A stretch of DNA of 64,000 bases from Epiperipatus broadwayi (GCA_028023455.1 JAQFVV010000055.1:5054030-5118029); one strand, 5' to 3'; counted from the first letter of the stretch, positions 44,101 through 53,629 are shown. Numbers and translations: made by a program. The notes: generated by a model from the sequence alone, not told the origin.

Positions 44101-44925
44101 ATATGCACACCCTTTTATTTGTACACAAAGTCATATAGTTATTTTATTTATTTATCAACTATTATTTAAGTACAGAACTATATGTGTATATTCATGTACT
44201 GACATTTATGTTCCATAGTAGTATAGTTTAAAAAGGTACTAATATAGTATATGGTCTACCCACTTAATGAATCCACATAACATTTACTGCTGAACAAAAG
44301 AAAAATCTAATGAAAAAAAAAACAAAATGTCCATATATACTTTTGAATTTATGACTATAAGAATATATTAATATTCTAAATACAAGTACAGTATTTACAC
44401 TTAAGCTAGATATATGTGGTAATGTGTAATGATTGTATAGGATGAAATGGATGACTGAAGGAAACTTGAAAGTCTGGGTTCAAATCCCTCTAATTAAGAA
44501 TATATTAAATAAAATCAAGAATAAAATTATTTACAAAGCAATATGAATTATTTAACAGCAACAAAAGCATCGATGATAAATCAAATGTACACAAAAATGC
44601 AAATCCATAACGAATGCCCATATTTATTTTTGAATTTACAAAAAGGCAAATACTGCTTACTTTTATTTCTTATACATTTTGTGAATGGATTAATTTTTCC
44701 TTTCTTTCATTTAACACACCTTTTTATTGCAAATATATTTAAGAGATACTTGTAACAGTAAATTAAAGAATAAATGTGTGGTCATCTCTTACTGGTTTTC
44801 ATATCTGCATATATTTTATTTGTCATTGCTATATTTTGTTGTTGTTGTTGTTGTTGCTAAGTAATTTAATATTGTTTCAGTAAATAAATTATTTTTACTG
44901 CAAAATATAATATTTTCTTTATTTT
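44101..44925. other. AT-rich; (GTT)n tract
   Basis: A (TTG)6 tract lies at about 44838-44857. The phrase 'gatgactgaaggaaacttga' near 44450 is an HH-A tail trace ending in GGTTCAAATCC-like sequence. Confidence 0.4.
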
Positions 44926-44929
44926 ATTT

Positions 44930-45375
44930 AATATATTATTAATCAGCTATTAATCTAATGCACATGTGCTTTGTGGATTTTTAACTATAAATGAATACTC
45001 TTACTTTCCAAACACAAAATAAAGTCTTTGTGAAAGATAGAATGAATCCATCTCTTTTTGACCCAGACATTTATATATAGGCAAATCTTAAGTATTTGGA
45101 AATGAGAGCATGAAGTTGTTAAGCAATCACTTTAAATTACTTTCACTATGAGTGACGCAAAATTTTCTAGAACTTACGACATGTCATTCTTATTTGAAAT
45201 TAAACATATGTAAATAAGATATTTACATAGATGAATTCATTCTATTTTTTCACAAAGACTTTATCTTGTGTTTGGAAAGTGAGAGTATTCATTTATAGTT
45301 AAAAATCCACAAAGCGCATGTGCATTAGCTTAATGGCTGATTATTAATATTACAGTTTATAAAACATAGCACTAC
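44930..45375. mobile_element. Palindromic MITE, diverged copy
   Basis: The outer arms (44945-45065 and 45235-45365) are inverted: 'cacatgtgctttgtggattt' against 'aatccacaaagcgcatgtgc', and 'ctttccaaacacaaaata' against 'tatcttgtgtttggaaag'. It is the same family as 51620-51933 with a longer unique centre. Confidence 0.65.
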
Positions 45376-45670
45376 ATAAAATAAATATCTTATTTAATAT
45401 ATTATTGTAACTAAAAATTCAATAATTAATGTGGATATATTATTTTTATTGATTAATTTTTCCTTTCACTTTATGATAAATACTATGTAGGTCCATCAAA
45501 TGGGTAGATTGTACACTATACTAGCACTCAAAAATATGTAGAAAAATTTTAAATATTTATTTTATAAGTATAGTATAGAGGATTTGAACTCAGATTTTCA
45601 AGCACCCTTCAACTATCCACACTATCTCATACAACTGATACACATGACCACACACATGTAGAAAAGATTA

Positions 45671-45729
45671 ATAATCACCAATATACGTATTTCATGCTAA
45701 ACCAGCACTCATCAATTGGTCCAGATTAT
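45671..45729 (-). ncRNA. Hammerhead ribozyme HH-A
   Basis: On the minus strand AUAAUC..ACCAA, UUGAUGAG (C3 to U), stem II loop GGUUU, UGAAA, stem III AUA-CG-UAU and A17, UUGGU..GAUUAU. One fatal core change. Confidence 0.7.
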
Positions 45730-46093
45730 CATCTCACACACATATATATAATCAATGCTCAGTTTATATTACGATAGCAAATCTTCATACTTTAATGGAC
45801 AGGCTTCAATCTACTGCAACCTCCAACTTTTCAGCCATCCATATCATTGAAAATCTGATGATGAAAACTCAAATCCCATGCTGATGTCACTAATATTAGT
45901 GACTTCAGGTCAACATGGGCATGGCAATAATATTAGCATCAGCATGGGATTTGAGTTTTCATCATCAGATTTTCAATGATATGGATGGCTGAAAAGTTGG
46001 AGATTGCAGTAGATTGAAGCCTGTCCATTAAAGTATGAAGATTTGCTATCTTAATATAAACTGAGCATTGATTATATATATGTGTGGGAGATG

Positions 46094-46152
46094 ATAATCT
46101 GGACCAACTGATGAGTGCTGGTTTAGCATGAAATACGCATATTGGTGATTAT
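46094..46152 (+). ncRNA. Hammerhead ribozyme HH-A
   Basis: AUAAUC pairs with GAUUAU and ACCAA with UUGGU, leaving UGG bulged. CUGAUGAG and GAAA are intact, with U instead of C at 11.1 (G.U pair). Stem III is AUACGCAU and A17. A good candidate for activity. Confidence 0.8.
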
Positions 46153-46469
46153 TAATCTTTTCTACATGTGTGTGGTCATGTGTATCAGTTGTATGAGATA
46201 GGGTGGATAGTTGAAGGGTGCTTGAAAATCTGAATTCAAATCCTCTATATTTACAATTAAGCTCCCAGGTGTGTGAAAAGTGCCTGGTTTTCAAATATTT
46301 TATAAGTATAGATATATATTTTAAAACTAAAAAAATATTCAATCTTGTCATTCATTCATATCCTTACATATTCATTTGTCAAATTGTTTGGTCTGCTGAA
46401 AAATTATAATTTTTATTTAATTGATATAGTTAAGGCTTTACTTCGTTAGTGTTCGAAATCAATTAACAT

Positions 46470-46705
46470 ATATATGTGCTCTGCGCACAGATAATGAAGC
46501 TATTAAACATAAGTAAAATTATCAAAAGTTATCGCCAAGCACTTTCAGGACAGTTTATCGCCCCATACTCATGGCTACTTGTGTTTAGTTCTTAAGTAAA
46601 CACAAGTAGCCATGAATATGGGATTATAAACTGTCCCGAAAGCACTTGGTTACTTACGTTTAATAGCTTCATTATCTGTGCGCAAAGCACATATATATAT
46701 TAATT
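46470..46705. repeat. Penelope end hairpin
   Basis: Two arms (46477-46592 and 46596-46704) mirror each other, with GCTCTGCGCACAGATAATG at the outside left and its inverse at the right, and a perfect core 'catggctacttgtgttta' in the middle. The arm sequence matches the 3' UTR of the Penelope copy at 10847-11040 (CTGCGCACAGTTAATGAAGC, 'agcgctttcgggacag'). Inverted terminal copies joined head to head are characteristic of Penelope insertions. Confidence 0.8.
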
Positions 46706-47125
46706 AATTGATATATTAAAAGACATTAATTTTTATAAAATATTGCAATTATATATACACATGTTAACATGTGGATACACATGCATATATATGAATAATT
46801 CTTTTATATATATAAAAAGAAAAATATATGATTTATGTACATAGATAAGAAGATATATGTCAATACAGATGTGTGTTTGTATACAATATTAATATAGTTA
46901 TGTGTGCAGGTGTATTGTAGCTCTGAAAATGACTGCTAACTAATTAAAACAACAATAGAAAGGATACATAATTTAAAACTGCAATAAAAATATTAATTTT
47001 ATATTATCATACAACTATGTAACACTCTGATTTTTATTTTACTATTCAAGTTTAATTTAAATAAATGGTTTGAACTATCAGCTAAAATACTAAGTTTTGC
47101 ATCTATTTTTATTTATTTTTTTCAT
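46706..47125. other. AT-rich; Penelope-like relic near 46920
   Basis: 'gtagctctgaaaatgactgc' at about 46916 recalls the CUCUGAAGA motif. Otherwise (AT)-rich sequence. Confidence 0.4.
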
Positions 47126-47130
47126 GTGTC

Positions 47131-47215
47131 AAACATCGGTCGGGAAGTGAACCCGCAAACCCGGGACAATTTCTTGTAAGGCAGCTGTGCTGACCACTCG
47201 ACCACCAACGCTTGA
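47131..47215 (-). mobile_element. tRNA-derived SINE
   Basis: On the minus strand the A box TGGTCGAGTGG (47194-47204) and the B box GGGTTCACTTCC (47143-47154) are well formed and about 40 bp apart, as in a tRNA with a short variable region. The acceptor stem does not pair well (GTCAAGCG against CGATGTTTGAC) and the copy is embedded in T-rich DNA. A remnant of the same family is at 1991-2072. Confidence 0.7.
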
Positions 47216-47424
47216 CATCTATTTTTATTTTTGTTTCTTTTTTTGGTCTTAATTTAAAAAGATGTCATTTCTTTATTCAAAATAAATTATTTTTAAAATT
47301 TTAAGATTCGATAGCTATATTTCTATATAATAAGGAATATTTTAAAATGACTATCTAAATTTTCAAGAGCACTTCTAAACTGATTAAGGCTACATAAAAT
47401 TAGCATTTTTAATATGCATTTATA
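47216..47424. other. AT-rich spacer
   Basis: Nothing recognised. Confidence 0.4.
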
Positions 47425-47640
47425 TATGTGGGATTCGAACTCAGACTTTCACACGACTCACTATTCTCAGTGCCATCTCATATTGCTGACTCACCTGATC
47501 ACACACACGTTGAAAAGATAAATAATATGAGATGGCACTGAGAGTAGTGGGTCGTGTGAAAGTCTGAGTTCGAATCCCACATATATTACATATATAAATG
47601 CAGGTTTAAGCCTGTACAATGCATTAATATGCATTTATGC
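47425..47640. repeat. HH-A tail palindrome with B-box
   Basis: Two inverted HH-A 3' ends face each other: GGGATTCGAACTCAG at the left and GAGTTCGAATCCC at about 47567 on the right, with 'cactgagagtagtgggtcg' and its mirror inside. The ribozymes are deleted. The B-box consensus GGTTCGANTCC is matched closely. Confidence 0.7.
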
Positions 47641-47938
47641 AAATAATTCCATTTTCGATATCTAATAAGGTTCTTATGTCTCTATTTTTGATAAAAATTG
47701 TGCAAAAGCAACATATAATTTAGAAACTAAATTTTTTTTAACTAAATAATATTTTAATAGAACTTTTATAGTTTATGAAAAATGATAACCAAAATATCAC
47801 ATGATCACATTTCATATGTTTACACAAACCATTAAAATCGTAGCAAACTTTCCATACACTAGTGCCACTCAGTGCAAGCCTTAGAAATTAATAGATGCAA
47901 GAAGGTTTATGCATAAAATCTCTATCTAGTGCCTATTC

Positions 47939-47996
47939 ATCTAATATCACCAGACTAGTTTCTAGCTTGTGGCTTTCATCAGTGAGAAGCCTTGGA
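47939..47996 (-). ncRNA. Hammerhead ribozyme HH-B
   Basis: On the minus strand AUCCAA, UCUCA, CUGAUGA, AAGC-CACAA-GCUA, GAAA, CUAGU and C17, UGGUGA, UUAGAU. Core complete. One mismatch in each half of stem I. Confidence 0.75.
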
Positions 47997-48398
47997 TTGG
48001 AGAACCCTGCAATTAGATCTTAAGATCTAATGCAGTCATCCAGCAATCATGTTTTATTTATTAATTAACTATAAAGCTAGATGAAAACACAATAATGTTT
48101 CGAATCCAAGCTCATTCAGTTGTATAGTCATATAGATCTGAACAGTTCAGCATCTATAGATTTTGATATCTTTGGTATTCAAAAATCATAGTCGCCATTA
48201 TCCCATGGACAGGAGTGGTACAAAAACAAGCAAATATCACAATATCACCATTTTCTATGCTTACATAAGCTGTTATTAGCAGTAGAAACATCAGTGGCAC
48301 CCAGTGCAAACCTTAGTATCAATGGATGCAAGAAGAGGCCTAATATTCCTATCTATTGCCTACTCATTAGATCCTAAGATTTATGTGCAGTGATCTTA

Positions 48399-48452
48399 GA
48401 TCCAAGGTTCCTAACTGATGAAAACTAGAAACTAGACTGGGATTATTAGATG
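48399..48452 (+). ncRNA. HH-B ribozyme with short stem II
   Basis: CUGAUGA and AGAAA are present, but the stem II hairpin is reduced to AAACU by deletion of about eight bases. Confidence 0.55.
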
Positions 48453-48826
48453 AGGCAATAGACAGGAATTATATGTACAAACCTTCTTGCATCCATTGAT
48501 CACTAAGATTTGCATTGGGTGGCACTACTGTATGGAGAATTTGCAACTGTTATTAACAGCTTGTGCAAACAAAGAAAATGGTGCTCATGTGATATTTTGA
48601 TTGATTTATACTAATCCTGTCTCTAGGGATAATGGTGACTATAGTTTTTGGAAAATGAAAAGACACCAAAATGTATAGATGCTGAACTAAATTCAGATTT
48701 ATGTAACTATACAAGTAAATGAGTTGTATTGAAAACACCATTGTGTTTACATCTTGGACTCCTAGCTTTACAGTTAACTAAATAGGGTGTTGTAGTAGAT
48801 CCTAAGATTTAAGTGCAGTGTTTTCA

Positions 48827-48885
48827 AATCCAAGGCTCCTCACTGATGAAAGCCACAGCTAGAAACTAGTCTGGGGATATTGGAT
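48827..48885 (+). ncRNA. Hammerhead ribozyme HH-B, reference copy
   Basis: Outer stem I AUCCAA/UUGGAU (6 bp), internal loop GGC/UA, inner stem I UCCUCA/UGGGGA (6 bp, one U.G), core CUGAUGA, stem II AGC-CACA-GCU flanked by an A.A at positions 10.1/11.1, GAAA, stem III AC-UA-GU, cleavage after C17. Everything but the canonical G10.1-C11.1 pair fits a type I hammerhead. Confidence 0.85.
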
Positions 48886-48919
48886 GAGTATGTATAGATT
48901 TTTAAGTTCAGTGTTTTCA

Positions 48920-48979
48920 GATCCAAGGCTCCTCACTGATGAAATCCACAAGCTAGAAACTAGTCTGGGGATATTGGAT
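48920..48979 (+). ncRNA. Hammerhead ribozyme HH-B
   Basis: Same fold as the copy at 48827, with both halves of stem I perfect. Stem II reads AUC..AGCU with one mismatch. Confidence 0.75.
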
Positions 48980-49074
48980 GAGTAGGTAATAGATAGGGAT
49001 TTTATGCACAAATCTTCTTGCATCCATTGATTACTAGGGCTTGCACTGGGAGATGCTAATGTATGAATATTCTG

Positions 49075-49425
49075 CTACTAGGAAGGCATAGAATCTGTTA
49101 ATTGAATGTAAATGCCTGAAAGCAGAAAGGGTACAAATAATGAAGTTGTGGAAAATATATGTAAACAATGTGATTATACAGAAAAGTGGGTTCTTGATAT
49201 TTATGCTGTGACTGAGAAAAGATAAGGGATATAAAGATCATAGAGTTGATAAAGGCTATGTTGTGGAAATGGGATGGAGCAGTAAAACTTAGGGTGGGAA
49301 ATGAAAAGAGAAGCTAAAATGGCTAACAGGTTTCTCTTGGCATAGTGGCTGAGAGATTCCCGACTCCGAAAAAGGAGGAAGTCACAGTGCATCACATCGG
49401 ATACCATTAAAAAAATATCATAAAA
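49075..49425 (+). mobile_element. LINE 3'-end copy
   Basis: 'ctgttaattgaatgtaaatg', 'agaaagggtacaaataat' and the tail 'ggcatagtggctgagagatt', then 'cagtgcatcacatcgg' align with 21610-21945. The zinc-knuckle codons are partly present. 5' truncated. Confidence 0.7.
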
Positions 49426-49429
49426 GAAA

Positions 49430-50035
49430 CATTGGAAACTTCACAGCTGCATATCTTAAGTCAAGCTATTGAAGTCAAATCCATAATTTACTAACAGCCT
49501 TAGAAAATGCTTTAAACAAAATTAACTTTATTTTTAATATTGATTACTGGCCGTGTTGTAGTTTTATTTACATAGTATTTTGTGATAAGGAAATATCTTT
49601 AAGAGCTTTTAACTTTTCTGGAAAATATTGCTGCTACATCTTTAATATATAAAAATTAAAATATTACTATATACTTAGTTGCTAGGAAGGTCAAGGATTT
49701 TTGGGCATCAAAGTGACAGACTATGTATTAAGGATCTATTTGAAATCAAACTGAATTTTTGTTTCACTTTATTGACTTCGAAAATGTAAATTTTTTAATT
49801 TTGGATTCATCATTGACTACTGAATAAAACCATGCAAATGCCGATTTAATATAAAACAGAACATTGTGTTTATCATTATTTACTCTTTTTAATCATGTTT
49901 TTATGTAATAATCAATTGCACAATAGTTTATGACATATAAAAACAACACAAAAAGGTACATTTTTATTAGAACATTTTAAAGACACTATTGTATTATGTG
50001 AATATATATATAAATAACATGACCACTTTTTCTTA
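49430..50035. other. AT-rich sequence, no feature
   Basis: Nothing recognised. An (AT)n run lies at 50001-50012. Confidence 0.4.
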
Positions 50036-50039
50036 TGCT

Positions 50040-50290
50040 TACACAAATTATTAAAACAGTAATGTGATGTGCTGTGATGTGATGTACTATGGCTTTTCCT
50101 TAAACGAAGTCAAGAATATCTGAGCAATTATGCCCAGATAAACCTGTTAGCCACTTAATTTTCCATTCCCCACTCTAAGTTTTCCCATATTCTGCTCCAT
50201 ACCATTCCATAACATAATCTTTGTCAACTCTATACCTTAATATCTCATTCCCTCTTATCTTTTCCTAGTGGAAGATATAGTAATCAATAG
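50040..50290 (-). mobile_element. LINE 3'-end copy
   Basis: 'gtgatgtgctgtgatgtgat' tail repeats, 'acgaagtcaagaatatctga' and 'aacctgttagccacttaat' are the inverse of 49325-49405, followed by 'ctaagttttcccatattctg', the inverse of 21820-21840. It follows an HH-B trace ('cacaaattattaaaacagta'). Confidence 0.7.
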
Positions 50291-50552
50291 GTTACGCATA
50301 TTAATTCCTATCCAGTACCTATTCATTCCATTTTTCCAACTAGTTTCCAACTTACAGCTTTGATGCACTTAAATCTTTGGATCTAATGCATCCCTCAGGC
50401 AACCACCTTTTACCCTTTTTATACTGACTATATAATCATTTTAGTTTGATAACTATGGCAAACTCTCCATACAGTAGAGCCACCAAGTGCAAGAATTCAT
50501 AATCAATGAATGCAAGAAGATTTGTGCATAAAATCCCTATTTAGTGCGTACT

Positions 50553-50611
50553 CATCCAATATCCCTGTACTAGTTTCTAACTTGTAGTTTTCATCTTTGA
50601 GGAGCTTCTTA
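50553..50611 (-). ncRNA. HH-B ribozyme relic
   Basis: On the minus strand UCCUCA is followed by AAGAUGA (core damaged), a stem II hairpin, AGAAA, CUAGUAC, then GGGAUAUUGGAU. Confidence 0.5.
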
Positions 50612-50732
50612 GATTTGAGAGCACTGTGCCTAAATCTTAGGATCTAATGCAATCCTCCAGCAGCCATCTTCTTTACCTATTTGGTTAACTATAAAGCTAG
50701 GAACCCAAAATAAAAATACAATCATGTTTTCA

Positions 50733-50790
50733 ATGCAGGGCTCTTCACTGATGAAAGCCACAGCTAGAAACTAGAAAGGGGATATTGGAT
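50733..50790 (+). ncRNA. HH-B ribozyme, altered stem III
   Basis: CUGAUGA, AAGC-CACA-GCUA and GAAA are intact, but stem III reads ACUAGAAA and lacks the UH cleavage site. Confidence 0.6.
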
Positions 50791-51059
50791 GAGTAGGTCC
50801 TAGATAGAGATTTCATGCACAAATCTTACATCCATTGATAACGAAGGTTCGCACTTGGTAGCACTACTGCATGGAGAGTTTGTTACTGTTATTAATAGCC
50901 TGTGTACACATATGAAAAGGTGATCATGTGATATTTTGATCATTTTAGTTTGAAAAGATTATTGTTTTTAATTTGGGCTCATAGTTAGCAAAAAAAGTAA
51001 AAGCTGGCTGCTTAAGGAATGCATTAGATCTAAAAGTTTAGGTGCATTGCCCTCAGATA

Positions 51060-51116
51060 CAAGACTCCTCACTGACAAAAACCATAAGCTAAAAACTAGT
51101 CTGAGAGATATTGGAT
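51060..51116 (+). ncRNA. HH-B ribozyme relic
   Basis: Stem I CUCCUCA is present, then CUGACAA and AAAAA replace both core strands. UUGGAU closes the outer stem. Confidence 0.5.
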
Positions 51117-51344
51117 GAGTAGTCACTGGATAGGAATTACAATGTGCACAATCTTCTAACATCTATTAATTGCTATAGTTTACACTAGGTGGCACTATTC
51201 TACAGAAAAAGTTTCTACTATTTTATATACATATATATATAAGTATGAAGAATGTTAGATATATTGAAATAAACAATGACATTAAAGGCATTTATATATG
51301 TATATAGAAAGTGAAACACACACACATCAAAATCAAACAATGCC

Positions 51345-51545
51345 AACGTTTTATCAAATGGTTTATTATACATATGAACCATGAACAATAATGCTATCAA
51401 AGCATAGTTTTTAAAAACTACAGATAATAATTGCTTTGGAGATCTATCATTTCAGCATTGGAAGTGCAAGTTTTCAGCTTTGATCCAGAAATTATTAATT
51501 CTCAAGCCTGACAATTAACCACACTAACATACATAGGATACTACA
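51345..51545 (-). repeat. SINE fragments
   Basis: 'caaatggtttattatacata' and, further on, 'attggaagtgcaagttttc' followed by 'gatccagaa' match parts of the SINE at 40890-42150. Confidence 0.4.
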
Positions 51546-51619
51546 GATAATACTTTTATAATTATCTACCATATATAATGAGATATTATTTTATATAGCG
51601 CTGTTTTTTTATGTAATAG

Positions 51620-51933
51620 TAATATTAGCGATTAAGCCAATGCACATGCGCTTTAAAGATAAATTATAAATGAATACTCTTAATTTTTCCAGACACGAGA
51701 TATAATATTTTAGAAAGAATGGAATGAATCACCCATTCTTTCGACCCAAACGTTTATGTATGGGCAAATCTTCAGTGTGTGGAATTTGCCCATACATAAA
51801 CGTTTGGGTCGAAAGAATGGGTGATTCATTCCATTCTTTTTAAAATATTATATCTCGTGTCTGGAAAAATTAAGAGTATTCATTTATAATTTATCTTTAA
51901 AGTGCAAGTGCATTGGCTTAATCGCTAATATTA
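51620..51933. mobile_element. Near-perfect palindromic MITE
   Basis: The left arm begins TAATATTAGCGATTAAGCC and the right arm ends with its exact inverse. The arms (about 145 bp each) match almost completely around a loop of about 15 bases near 51770. There is no coding capacity. Flanking TA could be a target duplication. The clean arms suggest a recent insertion. Relative at 44930-45375. Confidence 0.85.
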
Positions 51934-51934
51934 C

Positions 51935-52255
51935 AATTATCTACATTTAACTTTAGACAAAAGAAAGGGCAGTTGTGATCTGCTTTCTAAAAATGTTTTA
52001 AATGTAGTGTACCATTTCCAAAAAAGATCCACTTTGATAGAAAATGAAGGAATATATATATAGAAAACATTCTGTATAAGCAAATGAAATATTGCCTTAG
52101 AATTACATATTGCTCGGTGAAATAGACTCCATCTTAGTATAAGTTCAGCGCCCTCTACTATTAATACATATGGAAACGTAATGTCTGTCAGTGTGAGGGG
52201 TTAGATTAACATAACGTCTACATGGATATGACTATAATATCATATCCATTAAGTG
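51935..52255. other. No recognised feature
   Basis: No family landmarks. Confidence 0.4.
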
Positions 52256-52259
52256 CATT

Positions 52260-52555
52260 CAGCATTCCATAGTCAGTTTTTCAATGAAATGGACAGTTGA
52301 ATAGATGGAAGGTGATAAGATTGAAGCCTGTCCATTAAAGTTTGAGAAATTGTTATCTTAATATAAACCGAGCATTGGTTGTATACGTGTGTGAAATGAT
52401 CTTACCTAACTAATGAATGCTGGCTCTACACGAAATACGTATATTGGGGATTATGTATCTTTTTCGCATGTTATGTGATCACGTGTATCGGTTGCTTGAG
52501 ATATAGGGGAGGGAATAGACCGAAAAATCCTGAGTTCGAATTCTTTTATTTATAT
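52260..52555 (+). mobile_element. HH-A element
   Basis: Complete single unit: 'ttcaatgaaatggacagttg', 'ttgaagcctgtccattaaag', ribozyme, and the end GAGTTCGAATTC (B-box-like, 52533-52544). Confidence 0.75.
52396..52454 (+). ncRNA. Hammerhead ribozyme HH-A, mutated
   Basis: CGAAA and a perfect stem III AUA-CG-UAU with A17 are present. The first strand reads CUAAUGA (G5 to A), which inactivates it. Stem II UGCU-GGCUC-UACA is weakened. Confidence 0.65.
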
Positions 52556-53081
52556 AAAAAAAGTTATATATTAATTATCGACAACTTAAAATACAAGCAT
52601 TAAATAAACATTTTAAAAACTTTCTAAAAATAATGTGGCTTTTTAAAAAAAAGAACCATATATCAAATTTCTTACGATAAATTTATTATTATCTTAATCT
52701 ACTACTGCAAATATTTTAAAGGTACTGTGGTATTAAAGCTGCGACATGAAGAATTACAATCGTTTAATCATTAAATTAATTAGGTTATTAAATCAAAAAC
52801 ATATTTTAAAATCTACATTAAAAAACAAAACAATTTAACAAAAAAAAATACGTAAAGCATTAATGTGAAGAATAGTTAAAATGCGTGTTTAAATCAAATT
52901 GAGTGTGTGTTTGCACGTGCATATTCTGCATAATCTATTTTAATACATTGTACAGGCTTACACCTGCATTTATATATGTAATATATGCGGGATTCGAACT
53001 CAGAATTTCACACGACCTATAACTCTCAGTGCCATCTTATATTGCTGACTCACCTAATCACACACATGTTGAAAAGATAAA

Positions 53082-53122
53082 TAATCACCAATATCCGTAT
53101 TTCGTGCTAAACCAGCACTCAT
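53082..53122 (-). ncRNA. Partial HH-A ribozyme
   Basis: On the minus strand AUGAG, stem II, CGAAA, stem III and UUGGUGAUUA are present. The 5' strand of stem I and CUG are missing because the palindrome axis lies here. Confidence 0.75.
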
Positions 53123-53188
53123 TAAAGTATGAAGATTGGTTATCTTAATATAAAGCTGAGTACTAATTGTATATTTGTGTGGAGATGG

Positions 53189-53245
53189 TAATCTGAACCA
53201 ACTGATGAGTGCTGGTTTAGCACGAAATACGGATATTGGTGATTA
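53189..53245 (+). ncRNA. Hammerhead ribozyme HH-A, best copy
   Basis: Every core base fits. Stem I is UAAUC/GAUUA and ACCAA/UUGGU with a UGA bulge. The core is CUGAUGA. Stem II is G10.1-C11.1 plus UGCU/AGCA, closed by GGUUU. Then GAA, and stem III A15.1-U16.1 plus one pair with an ACGG loop, A17 as cleavage base before U. The bulge in stem I and the stem II loop are placed as in natural fast hammerheads. Confidence 0.9.
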
Positions 53246-53326
53246 TTTATCTTTTCAACATGTGTATGATCAGGTGAGTCAGCAATATAAGATGGCACTG
53301 AGAGTTGTAGGTCGTGTGAATGTCTG

Positions 53327-53337
53327 AGTTCGAATCC
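53327..53337 (+). promoter_or_regulatory. RNA polymerase III B-box-like sequence
   Basis: AGTTCGAATCC differs from the B-box consensus GGTTCGANTCC at one position. It lies about 80 nt downstream of the ribozyme in the same orientation, and recurs at the end of other HH-A units (47567, 52533). A convincing A box at the right distance was not identified. Confidence 0.45.
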
Positions 53338-53629
53338 CGCATATATTACATATATAAATGCAGGTGTAAGCCTGTGCAATGTATTAAAATAGATTATGCA
53401 GAATATGTACGTGCAAACACACACTCAATTTGATTTAAACACGCATTTTAACTATTTTTCACATTAATCCTTTTCGTTTTTTTTTTTTTGTTAAATTGTT
53501 TTTTTTTAAAATGTAGATTTTAAAATGTTTTTGATTTAATAACCTAATTAATTTAATGATTAAACGATTATAATTCTTCATATTGCAGCTCTAAATACCA
53601 CAGTACCATTTTAAATAATAATAATTCAG

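Larger units (their letters stand above)
45540..46265. mobile_element. HH-A foldback with long clean arms
   Basis: The left arm 45560-45890 (minus) and right arm 45940-46250 (plus) are almost perfect inverted copies of one HH-A unit, separated by about 50 bp. Each arm runs from the B-box-like end (left 'ggatttgaactcag', right 'gaattcaaatcct') through the ribozyme to 'catgggatttgagttttc'. Confidence 0.85.
47780..49070. mobile_element. HH-B cluster (foldback plus direct repeats)
   Basis: A minus unit (47785-48260) carries the ribozyme at 47939. Plus units follow, with ribozymes at 48399, 48827 and 48920. The spacing 48399 to 48827 is 428 nt, one unit. 48827 to 48920 is 94 nt, a deleted unit. 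Internal parts ('tgtatagatgctgaacta', 'ctttacagttaacta') match the other HH-B copies. Confidence 0.8.
50340..51215. mobile_element. HH-B units, mixed orientation
   Basis: A minus unit (50450-50730) is followed by plus units with ribozyme sites at 50733 and 51060, 327 nt apart. Tails end in 'gcactactgcatggagagtt' near 50862 and 'ggcactattctacag' near 51190. Confidence 0.7.
52705..53620. repeat. Giant palindrome centred on HH-A ribozyme
   Basis: The left arm (52705-53122) and right arm (53205-53620) are inverted copies of about 415 bp separated by an 82-bp spacer. Inside the arms are the HH-A 3' end (GGGATTCGAACTCAG at 52990, inverse at 53325) and non-ribozyme flanks: 'cgtttaatcattaaattaat' against 'ttaatttaatgattaaacga', and 'ggtactgtggtat' against 'ataccacagtacc'. 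The left arm stops inside the ribozyme at the base of stem II, so only the right arm has a full ribozyme. Confidence 0.85.

Noticed and set aside
47131-47215. A functional tRNA gene
   Set aside because: A and B boxes are good but the acceptor stem does not pair, no terminator run follows at the right place, and a related remnant lies at 1991-2072, so it is a SINE.
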